Shown here: positions 36,180 to 44,169 of the stretch, piece after piece
How positions within the stretch are numbered: position 1 is the first letter of the stretch
Layout of the letters: the number at the start of each line of letters is the position of its first letter
Translations under genes and position numbers: made by a program
Assembly: GCF_014333585.1 (NCBI RefSeq)
Contig: NZ_JACSCW010000003.1
Location: 682,001 to 746,000 of the forward strand
Direction of reading: 5' to 3'
Length of the DNA: 64,000 nt
DNA from: Hymenobacter sp. BT188
GTDB lineage: Bacteria > Bacteroidota > Bacteroidia > Cytophagales > Hymenobacteraceae
Notes under the pieces: model-generated
Seen by the model: only the letters and a program-made list of their open reading frames with translations
What the model was told of the DNA's origin: nothing
The model's database searches: none

Positions 36180-37358
36180 ATGGAACCCGTAAAACTCTGG
36201 CTGCAACGCAACCTCAAAGGCGACCCCATTTTGTGGGGCATTGTGCTGTTGTTCTCCTTTATCAGCATCGCGGTTGTGTACTCAGCTACGGGTACGCTGG
36301 CCTACAAGAAAATGGAGGGCAATACGGAATATTTCTTGGTGAAGCACACGGGTTTGATCTTAGTTGGGTTGGGCTTCATGTGGCTGGCGCATCGCATCGA
36401 CTATAGGTACTACTCGCGCCTGTCACTGTATGCGTTATTGCTGTCGGTGCCGCTGTTGCTGTTTACCTATTTCATGGGCTCGAACATCAACGAAGCCTCG
36501 CGGTGGCTTACGATTCCGGTCATCAACCAAACATTCCAGCCTTCCGACCTAGCCAAGCTGGCGCTGATTTCGCACTTGGCGAGTATGCTCAGCCGTCGGC
36601 AGCAGCATGTGCAGGATTTCAAAACGACGCTGCTACCGGTAATGCTGTGGGTGGGTTTGATCTGCGGCATTATCATCATGAGTAATGCCTCTACGGCGCT
36701 GCTGTTATTTGCTACCTGCTTACTGCTCATGTTTATTGGTCGGGTGCCACTCAAGCAAATGGCGGTAATGGTGCTTATTGGCGCGGTGGTAGGCGGCATT
36801 GGTCTTTCCTCCGGGCAGCGCTACAAAACGGTACTTACCCGCATTGAGAGCTTTACCGACAAGACCAAGCCGGTACCTTTTCAGCTGGAGCACAGCTACA
36901 TCGCCATTGCTACGGGCGGCATTAGTGGGAAAGGCCCCGGCAAAAGCACCGAGCGCAACATTCTGCCCCACCCGTATTCCGACTTTATCTACGCCGTTAT
37001 AATTGAGGAATATGGCCTCATCGGAGGCGTGGTAGTCCTGTTCCTGTATCTGGCTTTCCTCTATCGTGGGCTGAACACCGTTATTCATAGCTACGGCGCC
37101 TTTGGGGGGCTTTTATCGGCAGGGCTAACCTTTAGTTTGGTCTTACAGGCGATGGTAAATATGGGCGTGGCCGTAGGTCTAGGCCCCATCACTGGTCTGC
37201 CGCTGCCGCTGCTTAGCATGGGCGGTACCTCCCTAATTTTCACGGGTATCAGCATTGGTATTATTCTGAGCGTCAGTCGTGGCGAGCGTGAAATTCGCCC
37301 CATGACGGGCGAGCCCGAGGACACCGCTCGCATTCCGAAGAAAACCGCCTACGCTTAA
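36180..37358 (+). CDS. ftsW: SEDS glycosyltransferase FtsW
   Basis: 392 residues with about 10 membrane helices. SEDS-family lipid II polymerase, partner of FtsI at the septum. Signatures: INEASRWLTIP (extracellular loop), FQPSDLAKLALI, the catalytic-region segment SYIAIATGGISGKGPGKSTER, FIYAVIIEEYG and PLPLLSMGGTSLIFTG. RodA has the same fold, but the place between murD and murG assigns FtsW. It starts 10 nt after murD. Confidence 0.95.
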   Translation: MEPVKLWLQRNLKGDPILWGIVLLFSFISIAVVYSATGTLAYKKMEGNTEYFLVKHTGLILVGLGFMWLAHRIDYRYYSRLSLYALLLSVPLLLFTYFMGSNINEASRWLTIPVINQTFQPSDLAKLALISHLASMLSRRQQHVQDFKTTLLPVMLWVGLICGIIIMSNASTALLLFATCLLLMFIGRVPLKQMAVMVLIGAVVGGIGLSSGQRYKTVLTRIESFTDKTKPVPFQLEHSYIAIATGGISGKGPGKSTERNILPHPYSDFIYAVIIEEYGLIGGVVVLFLYLAFLYRGLNTVIHSYGAFGGLLSAGLTFSLVLQAMVNMGVAVGLGPITGLPLPLLSMGGTSLIFTGISIGIILSVSRGEREIRPMTGEPEDTARIPKKTAYA

Positions 37359-37404
37359 AAAAACAGACTTTAACCACCCAACAGTTCGCACAGTTCAAGC
37401 TTAC

Positions 37405-38541
37405 ATGCCCAAGTCGAATCTCCAGTTTATTTCTTCGCATCCCGAGCCTTACCGCATTATTATCAGCGGTGGGGGCACGGGTGGGCATATTTTTCCAGCG
37501 GTGGCTATCGCCAACGAGCTTCGCCGTCGTCAGCCAGAAGCCGAAATCCTGTTCGTAGGCGCCAACGGTCGGATGGAGATGACCCGGGTGCCTGAGGCTG
37601 GCTACGACATTGTAGGCCTTGATATTAGTGGCTTGCAGCGCCGCCTGACTCCGCAGAATCTGCTGTTTCCGTTGCGCGTGTTTCGGAGCGTGCAGAAGGC
37701 GGGCAAAATCATTGAGAAATTTCGCCCCGAAGCCGTTGTGGGCGTAGGTGGCTACGCTTCGGCTCCTATTCTATTGGCTGCCGCTTCGCGAGGAATTCCT
37801 GCCCTTATTCAGGAACAGAATTCCTACGCTGGGCTAGTAAATAAGCTGCTGAGTAGGCGCGTAAATCGTATTTGTGTGGCTTATGACGGCATGGAAAAGT
37901 TTTTCCCCAAGGATAAGCTCGTCCTTACTGGCAACCCAGTCCGCACCGAAATAGCTTCCGGCGACCGTGCCGAAGCACTGAAGTTTTTTGGGCTTTCGCC
38001 TGACAAGAAAACCCTGCTCGTGATCGGTGGCAGCCTCGGAGCCCGCACCTTGAACGAAGCTACTGCTGCGGCACTTTCGCGCCTGAAAGCGGCTGGCGTT
38101 CAGTTGCTGTGGCAAACAGGCAAGCTTTACTACCCAAAAGCGCAGGAGGAAGCTGCTCCATTTGCCGCGGATGGCATCCGAGCATTAGAATTCGTACAGC
38201 GCATGGACCTTGCCTATGCCGCCGCCGATGTAGTGGTTTCGCGGGCCGGTGCTTTGTCCGTTTCAGAGCTGTGCCTGACCGGTAAGCCTAGTTTACTGGT
38301 GCCCTCGCCCAACGTGGCCGAAGATCATCAGACCAAAAACGCCTTATCCTTAGTTCGCCATAAAGCCGCCTTACTCGTTCCGGATGCGGAGGCGCCTGCT
38401 CGTCTATACGACGAGGCCCTGAGCCTACTAGCCGATGAGTCGCGCCAAATGAAGCTAAGCACTAACGTGCGCCAGCTTGCCCGCCCCGACGCTACGGCCG
38501 CCATCGTAGATGAACTGCTCACTATTATGGACCGCCGATGA
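37405..38541 (+). CDS. murG: Undecaprenyldiphospho-muramoylpentapeptide GlcNAc transferase
   Basis: 378 residues, GT28/GT-B fold. Converts lipid I to lipid II. Signatures: IIISGGGTGGHIFPAVAIANEL (about 18-39), FVGANGRMEMTRVPEAGY, VGVGGYASAPILLAA, QEQNSYAGLVNK, VIGGSLGARTLNEA and SRAGALSVSELCLTGKPSLLVPSP. The last four bases overlap the murC start (ATGA). Confidence 0.96.
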   Translation: MPKSNLQFISSHPEPYRIIISGGGTGGHIFPAVAIANELRRRQPEAEILFVGANGRMEMTRVPEAGYDIVGLDISGLQRRLTPQNLLFPLRVFRSVQKAGKIIEKFRPEAVVGVGGYASAPILLAAASRGIPALIQEQNSYAGLVNKLLSRRVNRICVAYDGMEKFFPKDKLVLTGNPVRTEIASGDRAEALKFFGLSPDKKTLLVIGGSLGARTLNEATAAALSRLKAAGVQLLWQTGKLYYPKAQEEAAPFAADGIRALEFVQRMDLAYAAADVVVSRAGALSVSELCLTGKPSLLVPSPNVAEDHQTKNALSLVRHKAALLVPDAEAPARLYDEALSLLADESRQMKLSTNVRQLARPDATAAIVDELLTIMDRR

Positions 38542-39965
38542 ATCCTGTAGCCGCATTTCCTTACGTCTATTTTCTGGGCATCGGTGGCATTGGTATGTCG
38601 GCGCTAGCTCGGTGGTTTCAAGCCAATGGTCACCAGGTGAGCGGCTACGACCGCACGCCAACGCCGCTAACGGAAGCTTTAGCCGCTGAAGGTATTGCCG
38701 TGCATTACGCAGATGCCATAGAGAATATTCCGGCTGAGGTACGCGAAAATGCCCCCCAGACGCTGGTAGTGCTCACGCCGGCTATTCCAGCTGGCCATCA
38801 GGAGTGGGCCTGGCTGCGCGAGAAAGGCTATGATATACGCAAGCGCAGTCAAGTGCTGGGTCTTCTTACCCAAGGTCAACGCACCATTGCTGTGGCCGGT
38901 ACTCACGGCAAAACCACCACGTCGTCCATGGTGGCGCACTTGCTCCACCACGCGGGCGTCGATTGCTCGGCCTTTCTGGGGGGCATTTCTGTGAACCTTG
39001 GGTCAAATCTTCTTTTAAGTAACGGAACGGACGCAGGGACTAAGCCTGTAGTAGTAGAGGCTGATGAGTACGACCGCAGCTTCCTGACATTGCACCCTGA
39101 TGTAGCCATCGTGACCAGCACCGATGCCGACCACCTTGATATATATGGCACTCAGGATGCTCTGATAGAGTCTTTCCGGCATTTTGTAGGCCAGATAAAG
39201 CCCGGCGGCACGCTGTTGCTCAACCACACTGCCGATGCGAGCGTGGCCGCTGCGGTGCCCGCTGGTGTGCAGGTCATTCATTATGGCTTGGAAGCGGAGC
39301 AGGGAGCAAATCTGTATGCTTCCAACGTGACGGCCCACGGCCACGAGTTTCGCTTCGATGTGCATAGCCCCCTTGGTAACCTGACTCACTTGCAGCTGAC
39401 TGTACCCGGCTTTCACAATGTGGAAAATATGCTGGGGGCCATTTTTGCGGCTCAATTAGAAGGAGTAGGAGCGGAGAAGCTGGCGGCGGCAGTGGCGGCT
39501 TATCGGGGCGTAAAGCGCCGCTTTGAGTTTATTGTTACCACAAATAATAAGGTGTATGTTGACGATTATGCCCACCACCCACGCGAAATAGAGGCTTTCC
39601 TTCGTTCCCTACGTGCGTTGTACCCGCAGAAACGTCTGCGCGTCATCTTCCAGCCCCACCTTTTTACCCGCACCCGCGACTTTGCTCCTGGCTTTGCCGA
39701 GAGCCTGAGCCTGGCCGATGAGGTGGTGCTTCTCGATATATATCCCGCTCGTGAGTTGCCGATTAGCGGAGTTACTTCTGAGTTGATTCTGTCTCAAATA
39801 ACAGCTCCAAAGAAGTCTTTGCAAACCAAGGAGCAAGTCGTAGCGGCCGCCGCTATCGATGATGATTTCGATGTGCTGGCTACCGTTGGGGCCGGTGATA
39901 TTGATCAATTGGTGCCTCAGCTACGAACCATTTTAACCAGCCGCTGGCATGAAACTCAAGCCTAA
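38538..39965 (+). CDS. murC: UDP-N-acetylmuramate-L-alanine ligase
   Basis: 475 residues. Adds L-Ala to UDP-MurNAc. YFLGIGGIGMSALARWFQ is the N-terminal motif, GTHGKTTTSSMVAHLL (about 118-133) the ATP site, VVEADEYDRSFLTLHP and YVDDYAHHPREIEAFL further Mur-ligase blocks. Overlaps murG by 4 nt and ftsQ by 17 nt. Two repeat copies (38752 and 38978) encode NAPQT and LGGIS. Confidence 0.95.
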   Translation: MNPVAAFPYVYFLGIGGIGMSALARWFQANGHQVSGYDRTPTPLTEALAAEGIAVHYADAIENIPAEVRENAPQTLVVLTPAIPAGHQEWAWLREKGYDIRKRSQVLGLLTQGQRTIAVAGTHGKTTTSSMVAHLLHHAGVDCSAFLGGISVNLGSNLLLSNGTDAGTKPVVVEADEYDRSFLTLHPDVAIVTSTDADHLDIYGTQDALIESFRHFVGQIKPGGTLLLNHTADASVAAAVPAGVQVIHYGLEAEQGANLYASNVTAHGHEFRFDVHSPLGNLTHLQLTVPGFHNVENMLGAIFAAQLEGVGAEKLAAAVAAYRGVKRRFEFIVTTNNKVYVDDYAHHPREIEAFLRSLRALYPQKRLRVIFQPHLFTRTRDFAPGFAESLSLADEVVLLDIYPARELPISGVTSELILSQITAPKKSLQTKEQVVAAAAIDDDFDVLATVGAGDIDQLVPQLRTILTSRWHETQA

Positions 39966-40713
39966 CGCCAAAAATTATCTGTTTGCAGCGGCTTGCCTGT
40001 TGCTGCTCACCGGCTTGGCCGTGTTTGCTGGTGTGCGCCAAGCCAACCGGCCAGTGGGTGAGGTTATCGTGACCATCAGTAATGAATTCAACAACTATTT
40101 TATCAGCGAGCAAGAGGTAACCGCCTTGCTTACGCGCAATGGCTACCAGCGCTTGGAAGGTGCCCGGCCCGAAGACTTAAACCTGAAAGCCCTCGAAGCC
40201 CGACTGAAAGCGCACAGCTTTGTGCGCGAAGCAGAAGTGTACCGCGACTTGGCCGGCAACCTGCATGCCGACGTGCGGCAGAATCGTCCCATCGCCCGCC
40301 TGATACACGCCGATACGCGCCGCGACAGCTACCTCGACGCCGAGGGCCATGAGTTGCCGCTTTCGCCTTTGTTCACAGCCCGCGTTGTGCCTGTAGCTCG
40401 TCAGGGCGGAGCCCCCATTCCGGCTACGTTTTTTCGTGACTCCACGGGGCGTCGCTACCTCGAAGTGTTGCGCTACATCGACGAGCACCCCTTTTGGCGG
40501 GCTCAAGTGGCCGAAGTATTTATTGGGCAAAACGGCAAGCTCGCTTTTACCCAGCAAATAGGAGATCAACGAGTAGAATTTGGGTTTCCAGAGAATATTT
40601 CAGAAAAATTCGCGAAACTAATGGTATTTTACCGGCAAATTCCCCCAGTTTTAGGATGGGATACATACCACCGCGTCAATGTCGAGTTTAAAGACCAGAT
40701 CATTTGCGAATAA
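39949..40713 (+). CDS. ftsQ: Cell division protein FtsQ/DivIB
   Basis: 254 residues, one N-terminal membrane helix (YLFAAACLLLLTGLAVFAGV), then a periplasmic POTRA-like region (VIVTISNEFNNYFISEQEVTALLTRNGYQ) and a beta domain (LKAHSFVREAEVYRDLAGNLHADVRQNRPIARL, a typical FtsQ block). Bitopic divisome scaffold linking FtsL/FtsB to FtsK/FtsI. Overlaps murC by 17 nt, directly upstream of ftsA, the canonical order. Confidence 0.92.
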   Translation: MKLKPNAKNYLFAAACLLLLTGLAVFAGVRQANRPVGEVIVTISNEFNNYFISEQEVTALLTRNGYQRLEGARPEDLNLKALEARLKAHSFVREAEVYRDLAGNLHADVRQNRPIARLIHADTRRDSYLDAEGHELPLSPLFTARVVPVARQGGAPIPATFFRDSTGRRYLEVLRYIDEHPFWRAQVAEVFIGQNGKLAFTQQIGDQRVEFGFPENISEKFAKLMVFYRQIPPVLGWDTYHRVNVEFKDQIICE

Positions 40714-40817
40714 CTATACAATCTCTGTAACGCCTAAAAAGGCCCTTTAAGCGCCCGAAATAGCGTTTTTTTAGATACACACTGCAACTTCCCGCAAACC
40801 CTGCCAGTACCTACCCC

Positions 40818-42191
40818 ATGCAAAACGATAAAATTGTAGTCGGCCTCGACATCGGCACCACCAAAATCTGCGTCCTGGTAGGACGCAAAAATGAGTTTGG
40901 CAAACTTGAAATCCTTGGCATGGGTAAAGCCGTGTCGGAGGGTGTGGTGCGCGGTATTGTGTCCAATATTGACAAAACTGTAGACGCGATCAAGAAGGCA
41001 ATTCGGCAGGCAGAAGAGCAGTCTGGTATCAATATCGGCGTAGTGAACGTCGGTATTGCCGGTCAGCACATCAAGAGCTTGCAGCACAATGGCAGCATCA
41101 CGCGCGCCTCGCAGGATAGCGAGATTACCGTTGATGACGTGAACCGCCTGACCAACGATATGTACCGTCTGGTAACTCCGCCCGGCTCCGAGATCATCCA
41201 CGTAATGCCCCAAGACTACAAGGTGGATTACGAAGAAGGTATCATGGATCCAGTAGGCATGTCGGGGGTGCGCCTGGAAGGAAATTTCCACATTATTACT
41301 GCCCAGAGCACGGCCATCAACAACATCAATAAATGTGTTACCAAAGCCGGACTTGAAATCGATAATCTGATTCTGGAGCCACTGGCGTCGAGCATGTCAG
41401 TGTTAAGCGACGAGGAAAAGGAAGCCGGTGTAGCCCTGATTGATATTGGTGGCGGTACTACCGACTTAGCTATTTTCAAGGATGGCATTATCCGTCACGC
41501 TGCGGTGCTGCCTTTCGGTGGCAACATCGTGACCTCTGATATCAAGCAAGGCTGCTTAGTGATGCAGAACCAGGCTGAGCAGTTGAAAGTGAAATTCGGG
41601 AAGGCCATTGCAGAGGAAGCTTCCGATTACGAAATCGTAAGTATCCCAGGCTTGCGTGACCGAGCTCCCAAGGAGATTTCTTTGAAAAACCTCGCCCACA
41701 TCATTGAGGCGCGGATGGAGGAAATCGTGGAGTTGGTGTACGCCGAGATTCAACGCACCGGCCACGCCGATAAGCTGGCCGCTGGTATCGTACTGACGGG
41801 TGGCGGCTCACAACTCCAAAACTTAGTGCAGCTCACCGAATACGTAACTGGTCTGGATACCCGCATTGGCTATCCCAATGAACACTTAGGCAAGAGCCGT
41901 ATTGAGGCCGTAAAGTCGCCAATGTATGCTACTACCGTCGGCTTGGTGTTGGCTGGCTACCGTTCGATTGATGAGCGCGTGAGCCGCAGCTACGAGCCCG
42001 AAGAGCAAACCTATCGCCCCGCTGCTCCTGAGCCGCGCATGGAAGCGCCTGTTGTTGCTGCCGTTCCACAAAAAGCCCCCCAGGCGCCTGCACCACCCAA
42101 AAAGCCATCTGGTGCCGGCAAGTTCTTTCAGGATATCATCAGCCGCACCAAAGGCCTGTTGATCGACGATTTTGACGATAAGCAATACTAA
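40818..42191 (+). CDS. ftsA: Cell division protein FtsA
   Basis: 457-residue actin-like ATPase that tethers FtsZ to the membrane. N-terminal phosphate 1 motif VVGLDIGTTKICVLVG, the SHS2/1C domain (PQDYKVDYEEGIMDPVGMSGVRLEG), phosphate 2 ALIDIGGGTTDLAIF and adenosine motif GIVLTGGGSQLQ. The C-terminus is a proline-rich linker ending in a probable amphipathic helix (AGKFFQDIISRTKGLLIDDF), the membrane anchor. A repeat copy at 42076 encodes KAPQAP in the linker. Confidence 0.96.
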   Translation: MQNDKIVVGLDIGTTKICVLVGRKNEFGKLEILGMGKAVSEGVVRGIVSNIDKTVDAIKKAIRQAEEQSGINIGVVNVGIAGQHIKSLQHNGSITRASQDSEITVDDVNRLTNDMYRLVTPPGSEIIHVMPQDYKVDYEEGIMDPVGMSGVRLEGNFHIITAQSTAINNINKCVTKAGLEIDNLILEPLASSMSVLSDEEKEAGVALIDIGGGTTDLAIFKDGIIRHAAVLPFGGNIVTSDIKQGCLVMQNQAEQLKVKFGKAIAEEASDYEIVSIPGLRDRAPKEISLKNLAHIIEARMEEIVELVYAEIQRTGHADKLAAGIVLTGGGSQLQNLVQLTEYVTGLDTRIGYPNEHLGKSRIEAVKSPMYATTVGLVLAGYRSIDERVSRSYEPEEQTYRPAAPEPRMEAPVVAAVPQKAPQAPAPPKKPSGAGKFFQDIISRTKGLLIDDFDDKQY

Positions 42192-42192
42192 A

Positions 42193-42295
42193 TGGGTGGA
42201 TGGGTGAATGAGCGAATGGCTGATTGTTCTCATTAAACAACCGCCTATTCCCTTGTTCACCCATTCGCCCATTCACCCATTTAGCCATTCACCTC
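42193..42295 (+). repeat. Octamer-repeat inverted element in the ftsA-ftsZ spacer
   Basis: The arm ATGGGTGAATGAGCGAATGG (42200-42219) is the reverse complement of CCATTCGCCCATTCACCCAT (42261-42280) but for one base. Each arm is built of degenerate octamers of type CATTCACC (or its complement GGTGAATG); the right side reads CATTCGCC, CATTCACC, CATTTAGC, CATTCACC and runs up to the ftsZ ATG. As RNA it should form a long hairpin directly before ftsZ. There is no T tract, so it is not a normal terminator. Confidence 0.85.
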
Positions 42296-43807
42296 ATGAA
42301 TTATAAATTCGATATTCCTTCCACTTCAAAGTCTATCATCAAGGTAATTGGTGTGGGCGGCGGTGGTTCCAACGCCGTGAACCACATGTTCAGCCAGGGC
42401 ATAAAGGACGTAGAGTTCATTATTTGCAATACGGATAAGCAGGCGCTGCACAGCAGCACCGTGCCTACCAAACTGCAGATCGGCGTCGACCTTACCGAAG
42501 GCCTTGGCGCTGGCGCTAACCCCGAGCGCGGTAAGCAAGCTGCCATCGAGAGCCGCGAGCAGATTCGGGAGCTACTTAGCAACGGCACCCGCATGGTGTT
42601 CATCACGGCCGGTATGGGCGGTGGTACCGGCACCGGCGCTGCACCTGTTATTGCCAAAGTGGCTAAGGAGCTAGGCATTCTGACCGTAGGCATCGTGACC
42701 GCTCCGTTCCTGTTTGAGGGCAAAAAGAAGCGTCAGCAGGCCGAGCATGGCATCAAAGAGCTAAGCGAGAACTGCGACACCGTGCTCGTGATTCTTAACG
42801 ATAAGCTGCGCGAAATCTTTGGTAATCTGCCTATCCGGGCGGCTTTCGCGAAAGCGGATAACGTGCTGAGCACGGCAGCGAAGAGTATTGCGGAGATCAT
42901 CACGGTAACCAGCGAGGTGAACGTGGACTTTGAAGACGTGAAAACCGTCATGAAGGACTCGGGTGCGGCCGTTATGGGCAGCAGCATCACCGATGGCGAA
43001 AATCGCGCTCAGCGCGCCGCTGAGGAGGCTTTGGCTTCGCCGCTGCTCAACAACACCGATATTCATGGCGCGCAGAAAATTCTGCTCAGCATTATGTCGG
43101 GTGACCAGGCTGAGCTGGAAATGGATGAGCTGACCGAAATTACGGAGTACATCCAGGACAAAGCCGGCCAGGATGCTGAGGTTATCTTCGGCCACGGTAT
43201 CGATTCGACTTTGGGCCAGAGCATCCGCGTAACGGTTATTGCTACGGGTTTTGCCCGTGATGCACACACCATCAACACGGGTTTTGTTAATAACAAGGTT
43301 GCTGAAGAGCAAGAGCCTGATCCGCAGATCAACTTGTTTGACAAAGATCGTCAGGAAGCGCCTACTGCGCCGATGGTGCCTACGTTTGGCACGCCGGCTC
43401 CTGCGCCCGCACCGGCGCCTGCTCCGGTTGAACCGCCCAAGGTCACTTTTGATCTGGAAACGTCGGTTTCAAACTATGTGCCGCCCGTAGCTGCGCCCTC
43501 GTCGCCGGCTCCGGAACTGATAGCTGTGCAGCAGCCTGCACCGCAGCCCCAGCATCAGCAACATGCTGCGCCGCGCCCGACACTGGATGCCCGCGCCGAA
43601 GAACGTCGTCGCCGCCTTCAGGACTTAAGCAACGGGTTGACTAATGATGCTATCAAGGATCAGCTGGAAACACCTGCTTATTTGCGCCGCCACGTGAAGC
43701 TGGAAAATGTAACACCATCGAATGAGCGCGACATTTCCCGCTTCAACCTTTCCGACGATAATGAGCTGTTAGGCGACAATCGGTTTCTGCATGACAACGT
43801 AGATTAG
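42296..43807 (+). CDS. ftsZ: Cell division protein FtsZ
   Basis: 503 residues from the ATG at 42296 (MNYKFDIPSTSKSIIKVIGVGGGGSNAV). GTPase tubulin homologue forming the Z ring. Signature loop GMGGGTGTGAAPVIAKVAKE, synergy loop NVDFEDVKTVMKDSGAAVMG. A long proline/alanine-rich linker (about 335-440) leads to the FtsA-binding conserved peptide ETPAYLRRHVKL, followed by a Bacteroidota-type tail ending FLHDNVD. The longer frame from 42224 would read through the repeat element and is rejected. Ends the dcw cluster. Confidence 0.96.
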   Translation: MNYKFDIPSTSKSIIKVIGVGGGGSNAVNHMFSQGIKDVEFIICNTDKQALHSSTVPTKLQIGVDLTEGLGAGANPERGKQAAIESREQIRELLSNGTRMVFITAGMGGGTGTGAAPVIAKVAKELGILTVGIVTAPFLFEGKKKRQQAEHGIKELSENCDTVLVILNDKLREIFGNLPIRAAFAKADNVLSTAAKSIAEIITVTSEVNVDFEDVKTVMKDSGAAVMGSSITDGENRAQRAAEEALASPLLNNTDIHGAQKILLSIMSGDQAELEMDELTEITEYIQDKAGQDAEVIFGHGIDSTLGQSIRVTVIATGFARDAHTINTGFVNNKVAEEQEPDPQINLFDKDRQEAPTAPMVPTFGTPAPAPAPAPAPVEPPKVTFDLETSVSNYVPPVAAPSSPAPELIAVQQPAPQPQHQQHAAPRPTLDARAEERRRRLQDLSNGLTNDAIKDQLETPAYLRRHVKLENVTPSNERDISRFNLSDDNELLGDNRFLHDNVD

Positions 43808-43822
43808 GTTTTACTTGATACA

Positions 43823-43873
43823 CATAAAAGACAGAAGCCGCTGGAGATTCTCCGGCGGTTTCTGTCTTTTATG
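43823..43873. terminator. Bidirectional terminator at the end of the dcw cluster
   Basis: CATAAAAGACAGAA-G-CCGC (from 43823) pairs with GCGG-T-TTCTGTCTTTTATG (to 43873), and an inner GGAGA/TCTCC pairs too. It separates ftsZ from the convergent lipoprotein gene. Confidence 0.88.
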
Positions 43874-43882
43874 TTTACCGCT

Positions 43883-44047
43883 TTACCTAGGGCGAGCAAG
43901 GGTGTCAACTACGGCCGAATCTTGCCGGACTGGATCTGCTTGCTCCCTATCAGGACTGAGCGTACGTGAGCCAGACGAACTTGTCGTGCTGCACGCTCCT
44001 AGTACGGATATAGTGGCCCACATAAGAAGGATAAACGGCTTTTTCAT
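43883..44047 (-). CDS. Small lipoprotein, unknown function
   Basis: 54 residues from the ATG at 44047 (MKKPFILLMWATISVLGAC). A clear lipoprotein signal with lipobox LGAC is followed by a short, Ser/Thr/Asp-rich, disordered mature chain (STTSSSGSRTLSPDREQ). No family recognised. It lies between two strong terminators (43823 and 44127) in its own transcript, and a repeat copy (CTGGGGGGC at 44050-44058) ends just before its start codon, i.e. AAAAAGCCCCCCAG on the coding strand. Could be a lysis- or stress-type small lipoprotein; no evidence. Confidence 0.6.
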   Translation of the reverse strand: MKKPFILLMWATISVLGACSTTSSSGSRTLSPDREQADPVRQDSAVVDTLARPR

Positions 44048-44126
44048 GGCTGGGGGGCTTTTTGCGCCGCCGGAAGTTAAGCTGAAACGGGAGCTACTTG
44101 TTTGCTGTGAACACAATATCGCTAAC

Positions 44127-44166
44127 AAAAGAAGCCGTTGGTTATACGTAACCAACGGCTTCTTTT
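44127..44166 (-). terminator. Terminator after the outer-membrane beta-barrel gene
   Basis: AAAAGAAGCCGTTGGTTA / TAACCAACGGCTTCTTTT with a 4-nt loop, 3 nt past the stop codon of the minus-strand gene; the T run is on the minus strand. Confidence 0.9.
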
Positions 44167-44169
44167 TGC

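Noticed and set aside
27415..43807. dcw cluster without murF, murB, ddl or ftsB
   Set aside because: Such losses are usual in Bacteroidota dcw clusters; the genes normally lie elsewhere, so this is not a novelty.
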